Program-made: the position numbers and the translations under genes
Notes under the pieces: generated by a model
Database searches by the model: none
What the model was told of the DNA's origin: nothing
What the model saw: only the letters and a program-made list of their open reading frames with translations
Shown: one piece after another, positions 23,210-38,935 of the stretch
Layout: every line of letters starts with the position of its first letter
Position numbering within the stretch: position 1 is the first letter of the stretch
Assembly (NCBI GenBank): GCA_964034945.1
Contig: OZ035962.1
Coordinates: 22,849,530 to 22,913,529, forward strand
DNA from: Chrysopilus asiliformis
Lineage: Eukaryota > Arthropoda > Insecta > Diptera > Rhagionidae
Direction of reading: 5' to 3'
DNA length: 64,000 nt

Positions 23210-23344
23210 CAGGAGGTCTATTATCGACTACATTCGTAATCGTAACGATCAAAACTTGTGTTTTATTGTTAGTGTTTTCTACTAACAACAATAGGCAAGT
23301 CTCGATCATTACGATTACGATCGTATTCCATAATAGGTCCCCTG
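23210..23344. repeat. 135-bp foldback element
   Basis: Arms of about 64 bases with AGGTCTATTATCG / CATAATAGGTCC ends, TCGTAATCGTAACGATC / GATCATTACGATTACGA and TATTGTTAGT / ACTAACAACAATA around a 7-base loop. Confidence 0.85.
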
Positions 23345-24120
23345 ATTTTATCAAATGAATGTTTCAAGTTTTTTTTATTTACTGATTTTGACGTCAATCG
23401 ATCCCATGACTGAAATATAATCATAAAATGTTAGCAAGAAAACGCATAAGAAGGCAAAAAATCAATTATAATTTTATTATGATTAATTTTATTATTACAA
23501 TTTACAGCTGAAAGTATATTACATTATAGTTTAGAAATAATTTAAGCCAGCATAATTTAAATAAATTAACCAGAAAAGTACAATTTTGGAAATAATTGTG
23601 AAATACCAACAATTTTTTTTTTGAAAAACAACATCAAACCTGAAAGAATTTAGGCAAACAATAATAGACCAAGAAAAATGAATAAAAAGTGAAAAAAAAT
23701 AATGAAAAACATGTGAAAAAAAATTAGTTTTTGTTTTATATTAATTTATTTTAGTGATAATTTAATAAGAGGTATATAGCGTAATATTTTTTGTACATTT
23801 AATTTATTGTATTGAGTGTAAAATCATTTTTATGGAATATAAATGAAAAAACAAATCATAATGTCCATTAAAATATACATAAAAATAAGTATGAAAAAAA
23901 TATTGTGAAATTGTTTTATTTCCTGATTTCGTTTTGTGATTTTCTTCTTAACCAAGTAGCATGAGCGGTTCAAATCCCTCACCCTTCATTAAAAATCAAA
24001 ATTTCCAAAAAAAGAAGTTAAGGAATTCAACAGATATACTTCGAGATCGGGCGTTTTTCATGAAAGAATTTCCAAATTTGGTGTCGTAGCGTAAACTGTC
24101 GTGAAACTACAATCGGTTTC
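23345..24120. other. AT-rich DNA
   Basis: Nothing recognised beyond A/T runs. Confidence 0.5.
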
Positions 24121-24391
24121 CGGTTTTGGCCTGCCGCAATGTCTCTCGCCAGAGGTCCCGGTCACGTGCCGATGTCCTCCAGTCTTGCATCCCAATTTTC
24201 TTCACGTCCAGAGGCCCTATCGGCGAACACGATACGATTGGATCGAGTCGTAAACTCCATGTTGTTGTTCGTGTAAAACACTAACAACAGCATTGAATTT
24301 ACGATTCGAATCAATCGTATCGTGTTCGCCGATAGGGCCTCTGGTCAACGCCATCTTGCCACCTGAGGTTCTTCCTCGCTTTGTTGTTAAT
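24121..24391 (-). mobile_element. 5'-truncated LINE 3' end, copy 1
   Basis: Minus-strand translation reads KKIGMQDWRTSARDRDLWRE then [11 protein letters not shown] and stop: the DWRT-x-ARDR-x(2)-WRE tail typical of LINE ORF2 proteins. Upstream, ARKNLRWQ-like coding (24345-24390) is separated from it by a foldback inserted at 24210-24342. No GA tail at this copy. Confidence 0.8.
24210..24342. mobile_element. Foldback MITE inserted in the LINE fragment
   Basis: Arms of about 58 bases beginning AGAGGCCCTATCGGCG and ending CGCCGATAGGGCCTCT; the GATACGATT and AACAACA blocks also pair. Compared with the LINE copy at 45172-45332 the uninterrupted site would read CGTCCTGGTCAA. A partial second copy lies at 24394-24440. 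Confidence 0.8.
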
Positions 24392-24393
24392 AG

Positions 24394-24440
24394 GCCCTAT
24401 TCCAGAATCCGATACGAATGGTTCGAATCGTAAACTCAAT
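24394..24440 (+). repeat. Half copy of the AGGCCCTAT foldback
   Basis: AGGCCCTATTCCAGAATCCG, ATACGAATGG and TTCGAATCGTAAACTCAAT match one arm of the neighbouring foldback; it stops close to a 19-base C run at 24454-24472. Confidence 0.6.
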
Positions 24441-24477
24441 ACATTGCTACATTCCCCCCCCCCCCCCCCCCCTCTTT

Positions 24478-24600
24478 CAGGCCCGAAGCCAGGATTTCGT
24501 TTCGGGGGGGCTTGGTTATAGAACTCTCAGAACCCAAAATTTCGGGGGGGGGGAGCTTCACCGCCCAAGCCCACCCCCTGGCAAGGCCCCCCCACTCCCC
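24478..24600. repeat. CAGGCCCGTAGCCAGG-family repeat, copy 1
   Basis: CAGGCCCGAAGCCAGGATTT, CGTTTCGGGGGGGCTTGG and TAGAACTCTCAGAACC match the copy at 27255-27402. Contains a G run and C runs. Confidence 0.7.
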
Positions 24601-25846
24601 TCCTCCCCTAGGTGTACCACTATAAGTCACAGATAAAAGTTTGGAAACACCCTCAAAAAATTTCATGCACAGAAAACAAACCTCCCAAGAACAAAAATCC
24701 AAATGAAAAGAAACACCTTTTTTTTTAAATGTATAACATACAATTTTATTCATTTATTTTTCCTTAAAATGCTAAACATTTGAATTAAAAAATGTAAAAT
24801 TTTTATTTAGTTAATATTTTTTTTGTTGTTGTTTGTTTTGTTTCTCTTTTGTTTTACTCTCATTTTCATTCTGTTCTTTCTGTTCAATTTTATTAAATTA
24901 GCAAATAATTATATATTTTTATATATATATTTATTATATTATTTATATATATATTTATAGGTAATAATTATATGTAATTTTTTTTTTTTTAATTTAAATT
25001 TTATGTTGACAAAGAAATATTACAATTGGGCTAATGCTAAGTAAAATAATAATTGTTTTTTCCATTTAATATAATTATCGTTAAAAATCATTTACTTTTT
25101 ATTTGCCTTTTTTAGTTAATTCATTTAATTATTTATATTTAATTTTATTTATATTCATATATGCGGTATGGTAGAAATTAAAAATCATAGAAATTTATTC
25201 CCTGGAAATTCTCATATTTTCTTTTAGTTAATCTCAGTTTAAATATTTCACAATTGATAACAAAACGAACAAACTTTTACCACCTTCACTATAATAGATT
25301 TTTTTTTCTTCGTTCTCACATTTTTGCTATGTTTTTCTCTTATGCGCTTAAAAAATATTCAAATATATTTATTTACTGTTGCTGTTTTGTTTTTATTTCT
25401 TTTTTAAAAAACAAATTCTGTCCTTCAGTTATCGTAGTTTCATTTTTTTTTTGTAAGATTCTTTATATTTATTTATTTTTTGTTTACTATCAAAGGCTGA
25501 GTTTGGCTTAAAAAATATGTTTGCATTATTTTTTCTTACAAACAAATCTAAGTTCGTAAGATTTCATCGGATTTTCCACCTCGTTTTGATTAATTTGGGT
25601 TTTTTTTTATTTTCAGATTTGTTTTATTCCCGTCTGGCTTAGTAGTTATAAAACAGTATATTTTTATTTATTGTTGTTTGAATGTTAGATCGTTTAATTT
25701 ATATTTATTTATGTTAATAATGGCGATATTAAAAATAAGAAGTATTGAATATTTTTTAAAGTATTTTTTTTTCTTATCCATACGGAAATGAATGCAATTT
25801 TGTTTATAAATTTCACAGAGAAAACATTTTTTAGCGACTTAGCAGC
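24601..25846. other. Very AT-rich DNA
   Basis: Long T and A runs; no gene or element recognised. Confidence 0.5.
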
Positions 25847-25997
25847 TGTCCATAAAAATATCCCTCCTCCCACATCTCTTGCCCTCGTCAGTTTATTCCA
25901 TTTTTTTTTTGCAGAGATTTTATGGGAAAATGGATCTGGAATTAGCTAAATTGTCCACACCTTTAACCTCAAATACGTAGCATATTTTATGGACAGA
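25847..25997. mobile_element. GTCCATAAAATACG-family MITE
   Basis: CTGTCCATAAAAATATCCCTCC at the left and AAATACGTAGCATATTTTATGG then ACAG at the right frame about 150 bases. A GGTGACC-family element abuts the right end. Confidence 0.6.
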
Positions 25998-26457
25998 TAG
26001 TTTGACCATACGTTCCGAAATCGCCGGGACATTTCCGGATTTAGGCGTGTTATCCCAGTGTCCGAGAAACTAAACTTTTGACCCGGTTTTATGCAACCTA
26101 GTTTTGTAATTTCTTAATCACTAAAAAAATGACCTTGAAACGTAAAAACTTTCGCCTGGGGCACAGTTTCCTCAGAAATTGTTGCCCCTAGCACATTTTT
26201 CTTAAAGAAATTTGCCTGCGGCGCATTTCAGTAACTAATTTTCAACAGTGGAATGTTTGTTTCTAAAGGTTTTCCCTGCGGCGCAATTTATGTTACGATT
26301 TTTGAAACAAACCCTCTGCTCGGACTTTCAAAATTTCCACGATTAACTTTGAAACATTAAAAACTGCCTCACACTTGGTCGTCACCCCCCTCCCCCCCTC
26401 CCGCTCTTCGTCGGTAATCTGTGCCGGATTCAAACAAAAAAAAATATGGCCACCCTA
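25998..26457. mobile_element. GGTGACC-family hAT-type element
   Basis: Left end TAGTTTGACCATACGTTCCG with CGCCGGGACATTTCCGG; right end AATATGGCCACCCTA. Same family as 58169-58669. No clear 8-bp duplication, possibly because it entered another repeat. Confidence 0.6.
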
Positions 26458-27254
26458 CCTCTAGACCCCTTGAAAGTCACTAAAACCGATTTTCACTGAT
26501 TTTTGAATAAAATTAAAAATCTTGAATAAAAATTCCGTCATTTCACGTTCATTTCCTTCCCCCCTCCAATTCTATTCATTCCGTTTTTGGATTGTATTAT
26601 GTAAACATTTAGATTTTTCTTTAATTTTCTTTAAAAAAAATTCTTTTTTCTTGCATTTTAAATTAAATATGTTTCAATAAACGTAAATTTACACTAAACT
26701 TAATTGATTTAAAATATATGTATATAATTTTCGTTTTAAATATTTAACTCTTTTTCACAGAAAAAAATAATTTAAGTTGTTTTTTTTTTGTTTTTTATTT
26801 TTTATTTATGCTTTGTTTTTTTTTTTATTTTGTAATTTAATTTACTTCCAATAATAATTATTGTAATCAATTTTTTTTAATTAGATTGCTTAAATTATTT
26901 AATTATAAATATAGTAAAGTTCGCATTGTTTTTAGCTTTTAGTCATTTATTTATATTTATATAAATTGTTTTGTTTTTTTTTGTCTTAATATTTATTTAG
27001 CAACATTTTATAAAAAGCTAATCTACATTTTCAATTGCAAATCATAGCCAATTTCCTGCCGATTCAATCAATTTGATCGGTTTTTTTACGTGGATTTTTT
27101 ATAAAATTCTTTCGAGTTTGCAAAAACACTAAAAGAAATTTATAGTTGAGAATGCAGTCAAATTGAAGCGTCAATGTTTAAAGCCATGTCGTGCTGTATA
27201 CCATTCGATGGACTGTTTTAAGGTCAATCGCGCACCGAAATTAAGGGCCTCTGT
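26458..27254. other. Very AT-rich DNA
   Basis: No gene recognised; long T runs. Confidence 0.5.
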
Positions 27255-27402
27255 CAGGCCCGTAGCCAGGATTTCGTTTCGGGGATGGGCTTGGTTCTAG
27301 AACTCTCAGAACCAATTTTTTTTTTGGGTGAAGGACCAAAATTTCGAGGGGCTTCAGCCTCCAAGCCATCGGCCTCCCCCCCCCCCCCTGGCTCCGGACC
27401 TG
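27255..27402. mobile_element. CAGGCCCGTAGCCAGG-family MITE, copy 2
   Basis: Terminal repeats CAGGCCCGTAGCCAGG and CCTGGCTCCGGACCTG agree at 14 of 16 positions over 148 bp. No target duplication could be seen. Confidence 0.7.
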
Positions 27403-27658
27403 CTTAAAGCATTTAACTAATTAGTAGTAAAATTTACTATTTTGTGGTTAAATTGACTATTTTTGTAATTGAAAATAACTTTTTTAGTTTTAGTCCCGAT
27501 TCCCCATAGTGCTTTTCCTGCTACTTAACCCGGCCCTTACACGCATCTGTAGAGCTGACACAGTCGCTGACACAGACTCGTGTAAATGCACTGACTGCCA
27601 GTTCGCTAAATGTATTTTAATTCGTTGTCAGTAATTTGACATTTAAAGTCTGTGCTAC

Positions 27659-28397
27659 CAGGGAACAACCATTATATAGAATGGAAAGTAAGGCCTTTCC
27701 TCATTAACTTCCACTAGAGTAAGCACTACACTATAGAAATCGGGTTTTTTATCTCACTTCCCCTTTCTGCTGTCATACACTCGACCGAAAAAAATCAAAT
27801 AGAATTCCCTTTTACAATACATACAGAAAAGTGCTGGCACTTTTGTTTACATTTTGCATGACATTTCATTGCAACATTGATTCATTTCATTGTAACGATT
27901 GATTTTGATAGATAATTACATTTTAGCGTGTTAACATTTCATAATTTCACATCAAAATGAATAAAGCACAAATTCACCACTGTTTAGTGAAGGAATGTTC
28001 CGCCAATTCAATTAAAAACCCAAATAGAAAGTTTTTCCGAGTCCCATCAACAACAGAAAGGTAAAGTATAACGAAAGATCGACAGAATTGCACATGAACG
28101 GGCCTTAAAACAATTGAAAACTAAAACTAAATTAAATTTAACACCTTTCAACACATTAGAACATCGCTAATATTTAATGGAAATATCAAATTATCCATAA
28201 AACATTTCCATTACCCGGTTTTGTTTTGATTTGTTTTCATTTCAAGTGACACATGGGAATCCATATTGCCACACACCACCAAATCGCTCAGTGTTCATGT
28301 ACACTGTCATGTAACAGCTATAGAAATCCTCGGATGTACGCTCCCAACACAAAAAATTTTGTTAGAGCTTTCCATTCTATATAATGGTTGTTCCCTG
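27659..28397 (+). mobile_element. P-like element with 30-bp perfect terminal repeats
   Basis: The 30-base ends at 27659-27688 and 28368-28397 are exact reverse complements, starting CAGGGAACAACCATTATATA. Flanks GTGCTAC at 27652-27658 and 28398-28404 form a 7-bp duplication. It encodes the start of a THAP-type zinc finger (27957-28060). Long perfect ends, a CA start and a THAP exon are features of P-family elements; the duplication is one base short of the usual eight. The interior is too short for a transposase. Confidence 0.8.
27957..28060 (+). pseudogene. THAP-domain first exon of a decayed P-like transposase
   Basis: ATG opens MNKAQIHHCLVKECSANSIK, followed by NPNRKFFRVP and a donor at 28061 (AG|gtaaag). 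C-x4-C followed by a F-x-x-P-type motif is the start of a THAP DNA-binding finger; the downstream C-x2-H and catalytic exons are not found before the right end at 28397. Confidence 0.65.
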
Positions 28398-28441
28398 GTG
28401 CTACTGACAGACTTTACAGTCGCGTGTAAAGGCCGGGTAAA

Positions 28442-28934
28442 ACACGTAGTCCAACACTTGTCTCGCGGCGAGCAGTCCCGTTCTCTGCGCGTCGGGTAAA
28501 GAAAGTTTTCTCTATAAATATTCTGTTCAATTGAGAAATTCGTTTTGCATTTTTTAAATTTATTATTTTGATATTATTTGATTAGATGACTTTTTGGGAA
28601 ATGCTCAGGGTGTGCTACGCACAGACCGCACCAGACTATTTCGGCAATAGGTATACTTTTTTTTTGTCATCGTCATGACCGGAATAAGAATTCAAACTAC
28701 GATTTCTCAAATAAAGTCCTCTTAATTTATTGACTTAATTTTCAAAACCCCCCAGCGACCATCAATTCATCAATTGAATTGGCAAAGACATGACTTGACT
28801 TTTAATTGGAAATAATATTCTTTCATATAAATATTTGTTTTTTTAGTCATATACATATGTATAACATAATAATAATAATATTAAATTGAAACATGCAACA
28901 AAACAATTTATTATTTCCCGATTTTTACTTTAAA
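28442..28934. other. AT-rich intergenic DNA
   Basis: Nothing recognised. Confidence 0.4.
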
Positions 28935-29060
28935 AATATCACCCTACTAGCATTTTTGGTGTATGACACGTACCTGTCACCAGAATTGTATCAAATATAG
29001 TGACAGGAACGTGTGATATACTCAAAATAAAAAAAAAACAAGTAGGATATAGCGAATTAC
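28935..29060. repeat. Foldback element
   Basis: Inner stem GTATGACACGTACCTGTCAC (28961-28980) pairs with GTGACAGGAACGTGTGATATAC (29000-29021); outer ATATCACCCTACTAG and AAGTAGGATAT also pair. Confidence 0.75.
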
Positions 29061-30578
29061 ATTCACACGTATTCAAATCAGACGAAAACGATTTCAAGTT
29101 TAAGTTTCGATTAGGCATAAATTGCGATTTTTTTCATGGCCTGCCATTGAAATGTTCCGTGGAGACAGTATTTGTCAGTTTTGTTATCTTGGGCAAAATT
29201 GCTAGAAAAAACTATGCCTGCAAGTGTCATTTTATTGACAGGTTATGAAAATATCTCAATTTATATCTAATCGAGACGAGGTTTTACATACAAAACTCAC
29301 AATCACTTGTTGTTCTTTTCCTGTTTCTCTCAAATTTTGTCAAACGAATGTTGTTTAAAATCTAATTTAAATGTAATTGGAAGAAGTTTTCAAATTTCCA
29401 TACTTGAAAAACAAACAAACGAACGAACGAATTTAAAAAAAAATGTTTTTACTCTTAGTTTACGTTATCTTAAATTTTAGTCACTGTTTTTTCTCTATGC
29501 AAACGGAAACAAAATCTCATTCTGCGTTACAAGATTTTTTTTAAACATCCATACAAGCATGCGCACACTTTTTTGAATGCAAAAAATTTAAAAAAAAAAT
29601 CTGTTGTTTTGTTTTTACTTTTACTTAAGTTTTAGGGGTTTTTTCTGATTATTCTGCATTCTTAAATCTCAAATATTCAGTAAGATTCAGTAATCAAAGA
29701 AAGTTTACTAGGATTTTCCTTACTTTTTTCTTTATTTTCTGCGATTTAAATCTTAGGTGACAAAAAAGTATTTCATATCAGTTTTTGTTTCATTTCAATT
29801 GTCGATTATCATAATATTTATAGGGTTTTTTTTTTTGTTTTTAAAAATCATTTAATAGTATTTAATAGTATCAATATTATTATTTTGTTTTGTATGAATA
29901 TTTAATTACCATTACATATAATTGTGTAAATATCATCATTTTTTTATAAAGGAGAAGATAAATTAATGATAATAATTAAAAAATAGTGTTATTAATAAAT
30001 AAATAACTAACCTTCGTTAATGTTAATCGTTTCACATATTTTTTATCAGTAAAAATGCATCAAAACAATTTTGCATTTCGTATTTCCTCCGATTTTTGCA
30101 TTCTAAATATTAACAGTGCATCCGAAATAAGCCGAAACGTACACACACGGTACACATGGACAGACAATATAATCATTAACTTAATTTCTATCTAATAATC
30201 ATCGTTCATTTCATTGTTTTCTGATCTCAATTTTAAAATTCATTGATTTCCCTGCGTGGCCGTTTTTTCTCATCATTTTCCCCATCGAACAGTAGAAAAA
30301 AAACCCCCGACAAGATACAAACAAAAGCAGAGAAATACTTCACGCAATTTTCATTATTTTTATGTAAATATATTTACCGAAATTTATTTTAGTTGAATTA
30401 TTTACGAGCAATAAGCAATAATTTCAATGGACAACAATTGGTTACGAGTTTTTCTTTTTTTTTTGTATTTGTATTTTGAATGCAATTTGTTTAATTTTGC
30501 GATAAAGTTTTAAATTTGCAAAAGGGTTGAAAATTTTGTGAATTTTCTTGTAATTTAGATTTTCATGTAAAATCGTTC
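29061..30578. other. AT-rich DNA, downstream of the PI 4-kinase gene
   Basis: Holds the 3' UTR of the minus-strand gene; a minus-strand AATAAA lies at about 30383-30388, some 190 bases past the stop. Confidence 0.4.
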
Positions 30579-36380
<5,802 letters not shown>

Positions 36381-36596
36381 AGATCTGAAAGAGAAAAGAG
36401 AAAAACATTACAGACGACTGACTTTTAAATTTTAATAATTTTGATATTTTCGGGTGAGTTTTTGACAATGCAATAAAAGGTACCTGAAAGCTTCGATTTT
36501 GGAAAGGTGCAAACAAAGCAATGAAAAACATTATTAGATGCTCTTTCAAAAGCGACGCTGAATAAAAACCCTAAGAATACAATTTACTATTTTGTC

Positions 36597-36735
36597 TTAA
36601 GGGCTGCTTTTTTATAAAATAAGTCACACTAATTTTGGGTCTATTGAACCAAATCCCACCTTCGTAACTCTTTTTCACGATTTCTTGTATGGAATTAAGT
36701 GGCGCCGTCACACTAACGCAGACTCCCCCTAACCT
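36597..36735. mobile_element. GTCCATAAAATACG-family MITE, fragment
   Basis: GGGCTGCTTTTTTATAAAAT, AAGTCACACTAATTTTGGG, TTTCACGATTTCTTGTATGG and GCAGACTCCCCC follow the family order. Confidence 0.55.
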
Positions 36736-36899
36736 TTTTTCTCTCGATAACCCTTTTTGCAAAATTTGGAGTTATAAAAGAATCGGTCGAACGATCTGTG
36801 GTAGAACGATTATATGATTAACGTAAAACTTCTTAAGAAATATGCGCCGCAAGCGAAATTTTTGAAAATAGAAAACGACACGAGCTACGAGACCATACG

Positions 36900-37048
36900 T
36901 TTTTTTTGGCTTTTTAAACCTCCTATTCCTACTTCGTCCTGATTTTTCGCGATTTTTTGTATGAAATTTAGTACAGCCGTCACACGACCCCAGATCTCCC
37001 TCCCGCCCCCGCCCCCCAAAGTGTGACGTATTTTTTGGCCAGCCTCAA
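36900..37048. mobile_element. GTCCATAAAATACG-family MITE
   Basis: TTTTCGCGATTTTTTGTATG, CCGTCACACGACC, a C-rich run and GTGTGACGTATTTTTTGG then CCAGCC mark the right end. A further inverted partial copy runs to about 37270. Confidence 0.6.
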
Positions 37049-37600
37049 ATATAGCAAAGTAAAATATAGCAAAATATAGCGTATTTTTTGGACAGGTCCA
37101 AATATAGAAAAATCAGGATGAAGGAGGAAAGGGAGGTTCAAAAAGCCGATAATATTAGATTGTTTTTGTCGGAATTTGAGGTCGTTAAATCTAAATCTGG
37201 CAGAGATTTGGCTGGGACAGCTATAGTTTTTGCGATACAGACGTTTATCCCAAGAAACGCAAAAACGTAACAACAAATTTATGGATCATATCTTGAAATA
37301 ACTGTCGGCTCCATATTAGGCGACAACAAATTACCCAAAAAATACTCTAATATCAAATGCCCAAAAAAATTCGGGTTTCTCGGCCTATATAATAAATAAA
37401 GCATTCGATTTTTGTTTATTTTACTGTCGTTACAAGAATTACTTTGAAAAAAGTTAATTTTTTATCATTTTTTTAATTTCCGTACTTTTGTGACAGGAAA
37501 AGTAGTTCGACTTCAACAATTTAATCTAAAATTTAATAAAACCTTTGATAACAAACCCACCCTCATAAAATTTGAAGCCTTCATAACTCGAAAAAAAACC

Positions 37601-37756
37601 TTAAGTCAAATTATAAACCCGTACTTTCGAACGAGGTTCACCCTGAGTTGAAATTTCCCCGCAATAACTGAAACTATTTGACTTCTTCAACTGATTGTGA
37701 GATAAATCTTCTCCATATCGAACAAAACTCAAACTCGAACTCGCACGTAATTCCAT
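37601..37756 (-). CDS. Possible 5' coding exon of fwd (unproven)
   Basis: Minus-strand frame from ATG 37756 reads MELRASSSLSFVRYGEDLSH and continues NQLKKSNSFSYCGEIST, which looks like protein and lies just upstream of fwd. Possible donors are after 37642 (gtgaac, phase 1) or 37625 (gtacgg, phase 0). Neither fits directly to the exon at 36384, which needs phase 2, so a further exon or another reading is required. It could instead be chance or a separate gene. Confidence 0.3.
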   Translation of the reverse strand: MELRASSSLSFVRYGEDLSHNQLKKSNSFSYCGEISTQGEPRSKVRVYNLT

Positions 37757-38200
37757 TTCAATGACGCAATTCAGATAATTGAAATTATCTTTGAATAAAT
37801 TGGAATTGAAAAAAAAAACACCTAATAACAGCAAAACACAAATCATTAACGTCAATTAAAATTAATCCAACAGAGCGAATTCATAGCGAAAATAATGAAT
37901 TAGCATAAATAAAATGCCATCACGAAGGTAGGTAGGGTAGACCGAATGCAGTTGTGTTGAGGGCAGGAATTTGAAGAAAACTTCACTTTTAAAAAAACGT
38001 TTTTAGACTAGATAAGAGTTGGTTGTATGAGATATGAATGATAAATATTGGCGAATACAACACATGAAAAAAAAAACTTTTAAAAGTTAAACATTTTGCC
38101 ATCATCGAATGAGAATATACGACAATTCCAATGAAAACAGCGACGTTTTTTTGAGTAGAATGTGTTAAGAAAGCTTCGCACCACTTTATGGATTTTTCAC
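37757..38200. other. Intergenic DNA
   Basis: Nothing recognised. Confidence 0.4.
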
Positions 38201-38733
38201 CAGAAATACAAACCGGGTTTTTTGAATCGAACCACAAAACCATTAAATATTTGGGGAACGAGAACCAATTTTTTGAAATTTTAGAAACCAAAACCAAACC
38301 CCAATTTTCGAAATTTTTGGAACTATAACCAGAACCAAATTTTTGAAATTTTCGGAATTAAATCCAAAATTAGAACCAATTTTTTTAAATTTTAGAGACC
38401 AAAACTAATACCAGAAACAAATTTTTGAAATTTTCGAAATCAAAACTAGATTTTTGAAATTACAGAACCCAAAATTAAAACCAAATTTTTTCAGAAACTT
38501 TCAGAAACTTCAAAAACTTTTTTTTAAAAAAAAAACCAAATTTGGAAATATTTGGAACCACATTAGACCAGACAGAGTCCAAAACCAAAAACAGATCAAA
38601 ATTTTGAAATTTTAGAAACCAAAGGTGAACCAAATTTGGAAATTTTTGAAGCCAAAACCAAAAGTCGAATCTTTTCATCACCATTGACCAAAACCGAACC
38701 ACACTTAAAGAAAACTTTTGGTTTGCATATCTG
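38201..38733 (-). mobile_element. hAT-type element with AACCAAA-rich interior
   Basis: Ends CAGAAATACAAACCGG and TTTGCATATCTG, flanked by TTTTTCAC (38193-38200) and TTTTTTAC (38734-38741), 7 of 8 matching. The interior is a degenerate array of ACCAAA...TTTTGAAATTTT units. Same family, opposite orientation, as 15655-16057. Confidence 0.75.
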
Positions 38734-38751
38734 TTTTTTACCCTTTCAGCT

Positions 38752-38935
38752 TGAGAGGTGGTTCACAAAATACACCGCGATAATTTTAGTATTTTCGGAT
38801 CCCCCCCTCCACCCCTCGTCAAGGTTTTTGGCGATTTTTCGTATAAGATTTTGGCTTTCTTGTATGGTGCGTCACACAACTGCAGACTCTTCCCTTCCCC
38901 CCTAAAAGTGTGCCGTATTTTCTGGACAAGCCCTA
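38752..38935. mobile_element. GTCCATAAAATACG-family MITE, full length
   Basis: Left GAGGTGGTTCACAAAATAC; GGCGATTTTTCGTATAAGAT, GGTGCGTCACACAACTGCAG and GTGCCGTATTTTCTGGACAA at the right. Confidence 0.7.

Larger units (their letters stand above)
27529..28437. mobile_element. piggyBac-like MITE interrupted by a P-like element
   Basis: Ends CCCGGCCCTTACACGC and GCGTGTAAAGGCCGGG, with TTAA on the left (27525-27528) and TAAA on the right. CCC...GGG ends and the TTAA flank suggest piggyBac type. Without the inner element it would be about 160 bp. Confidence 0.7.

Noticed and set aside
23960..23985. B-box-like GGTTCAAATCC suggesting a tRNA or tRNA-derived SINE
   Set aside because: No A box, acceptor stem or cloverleaf could be found around it.
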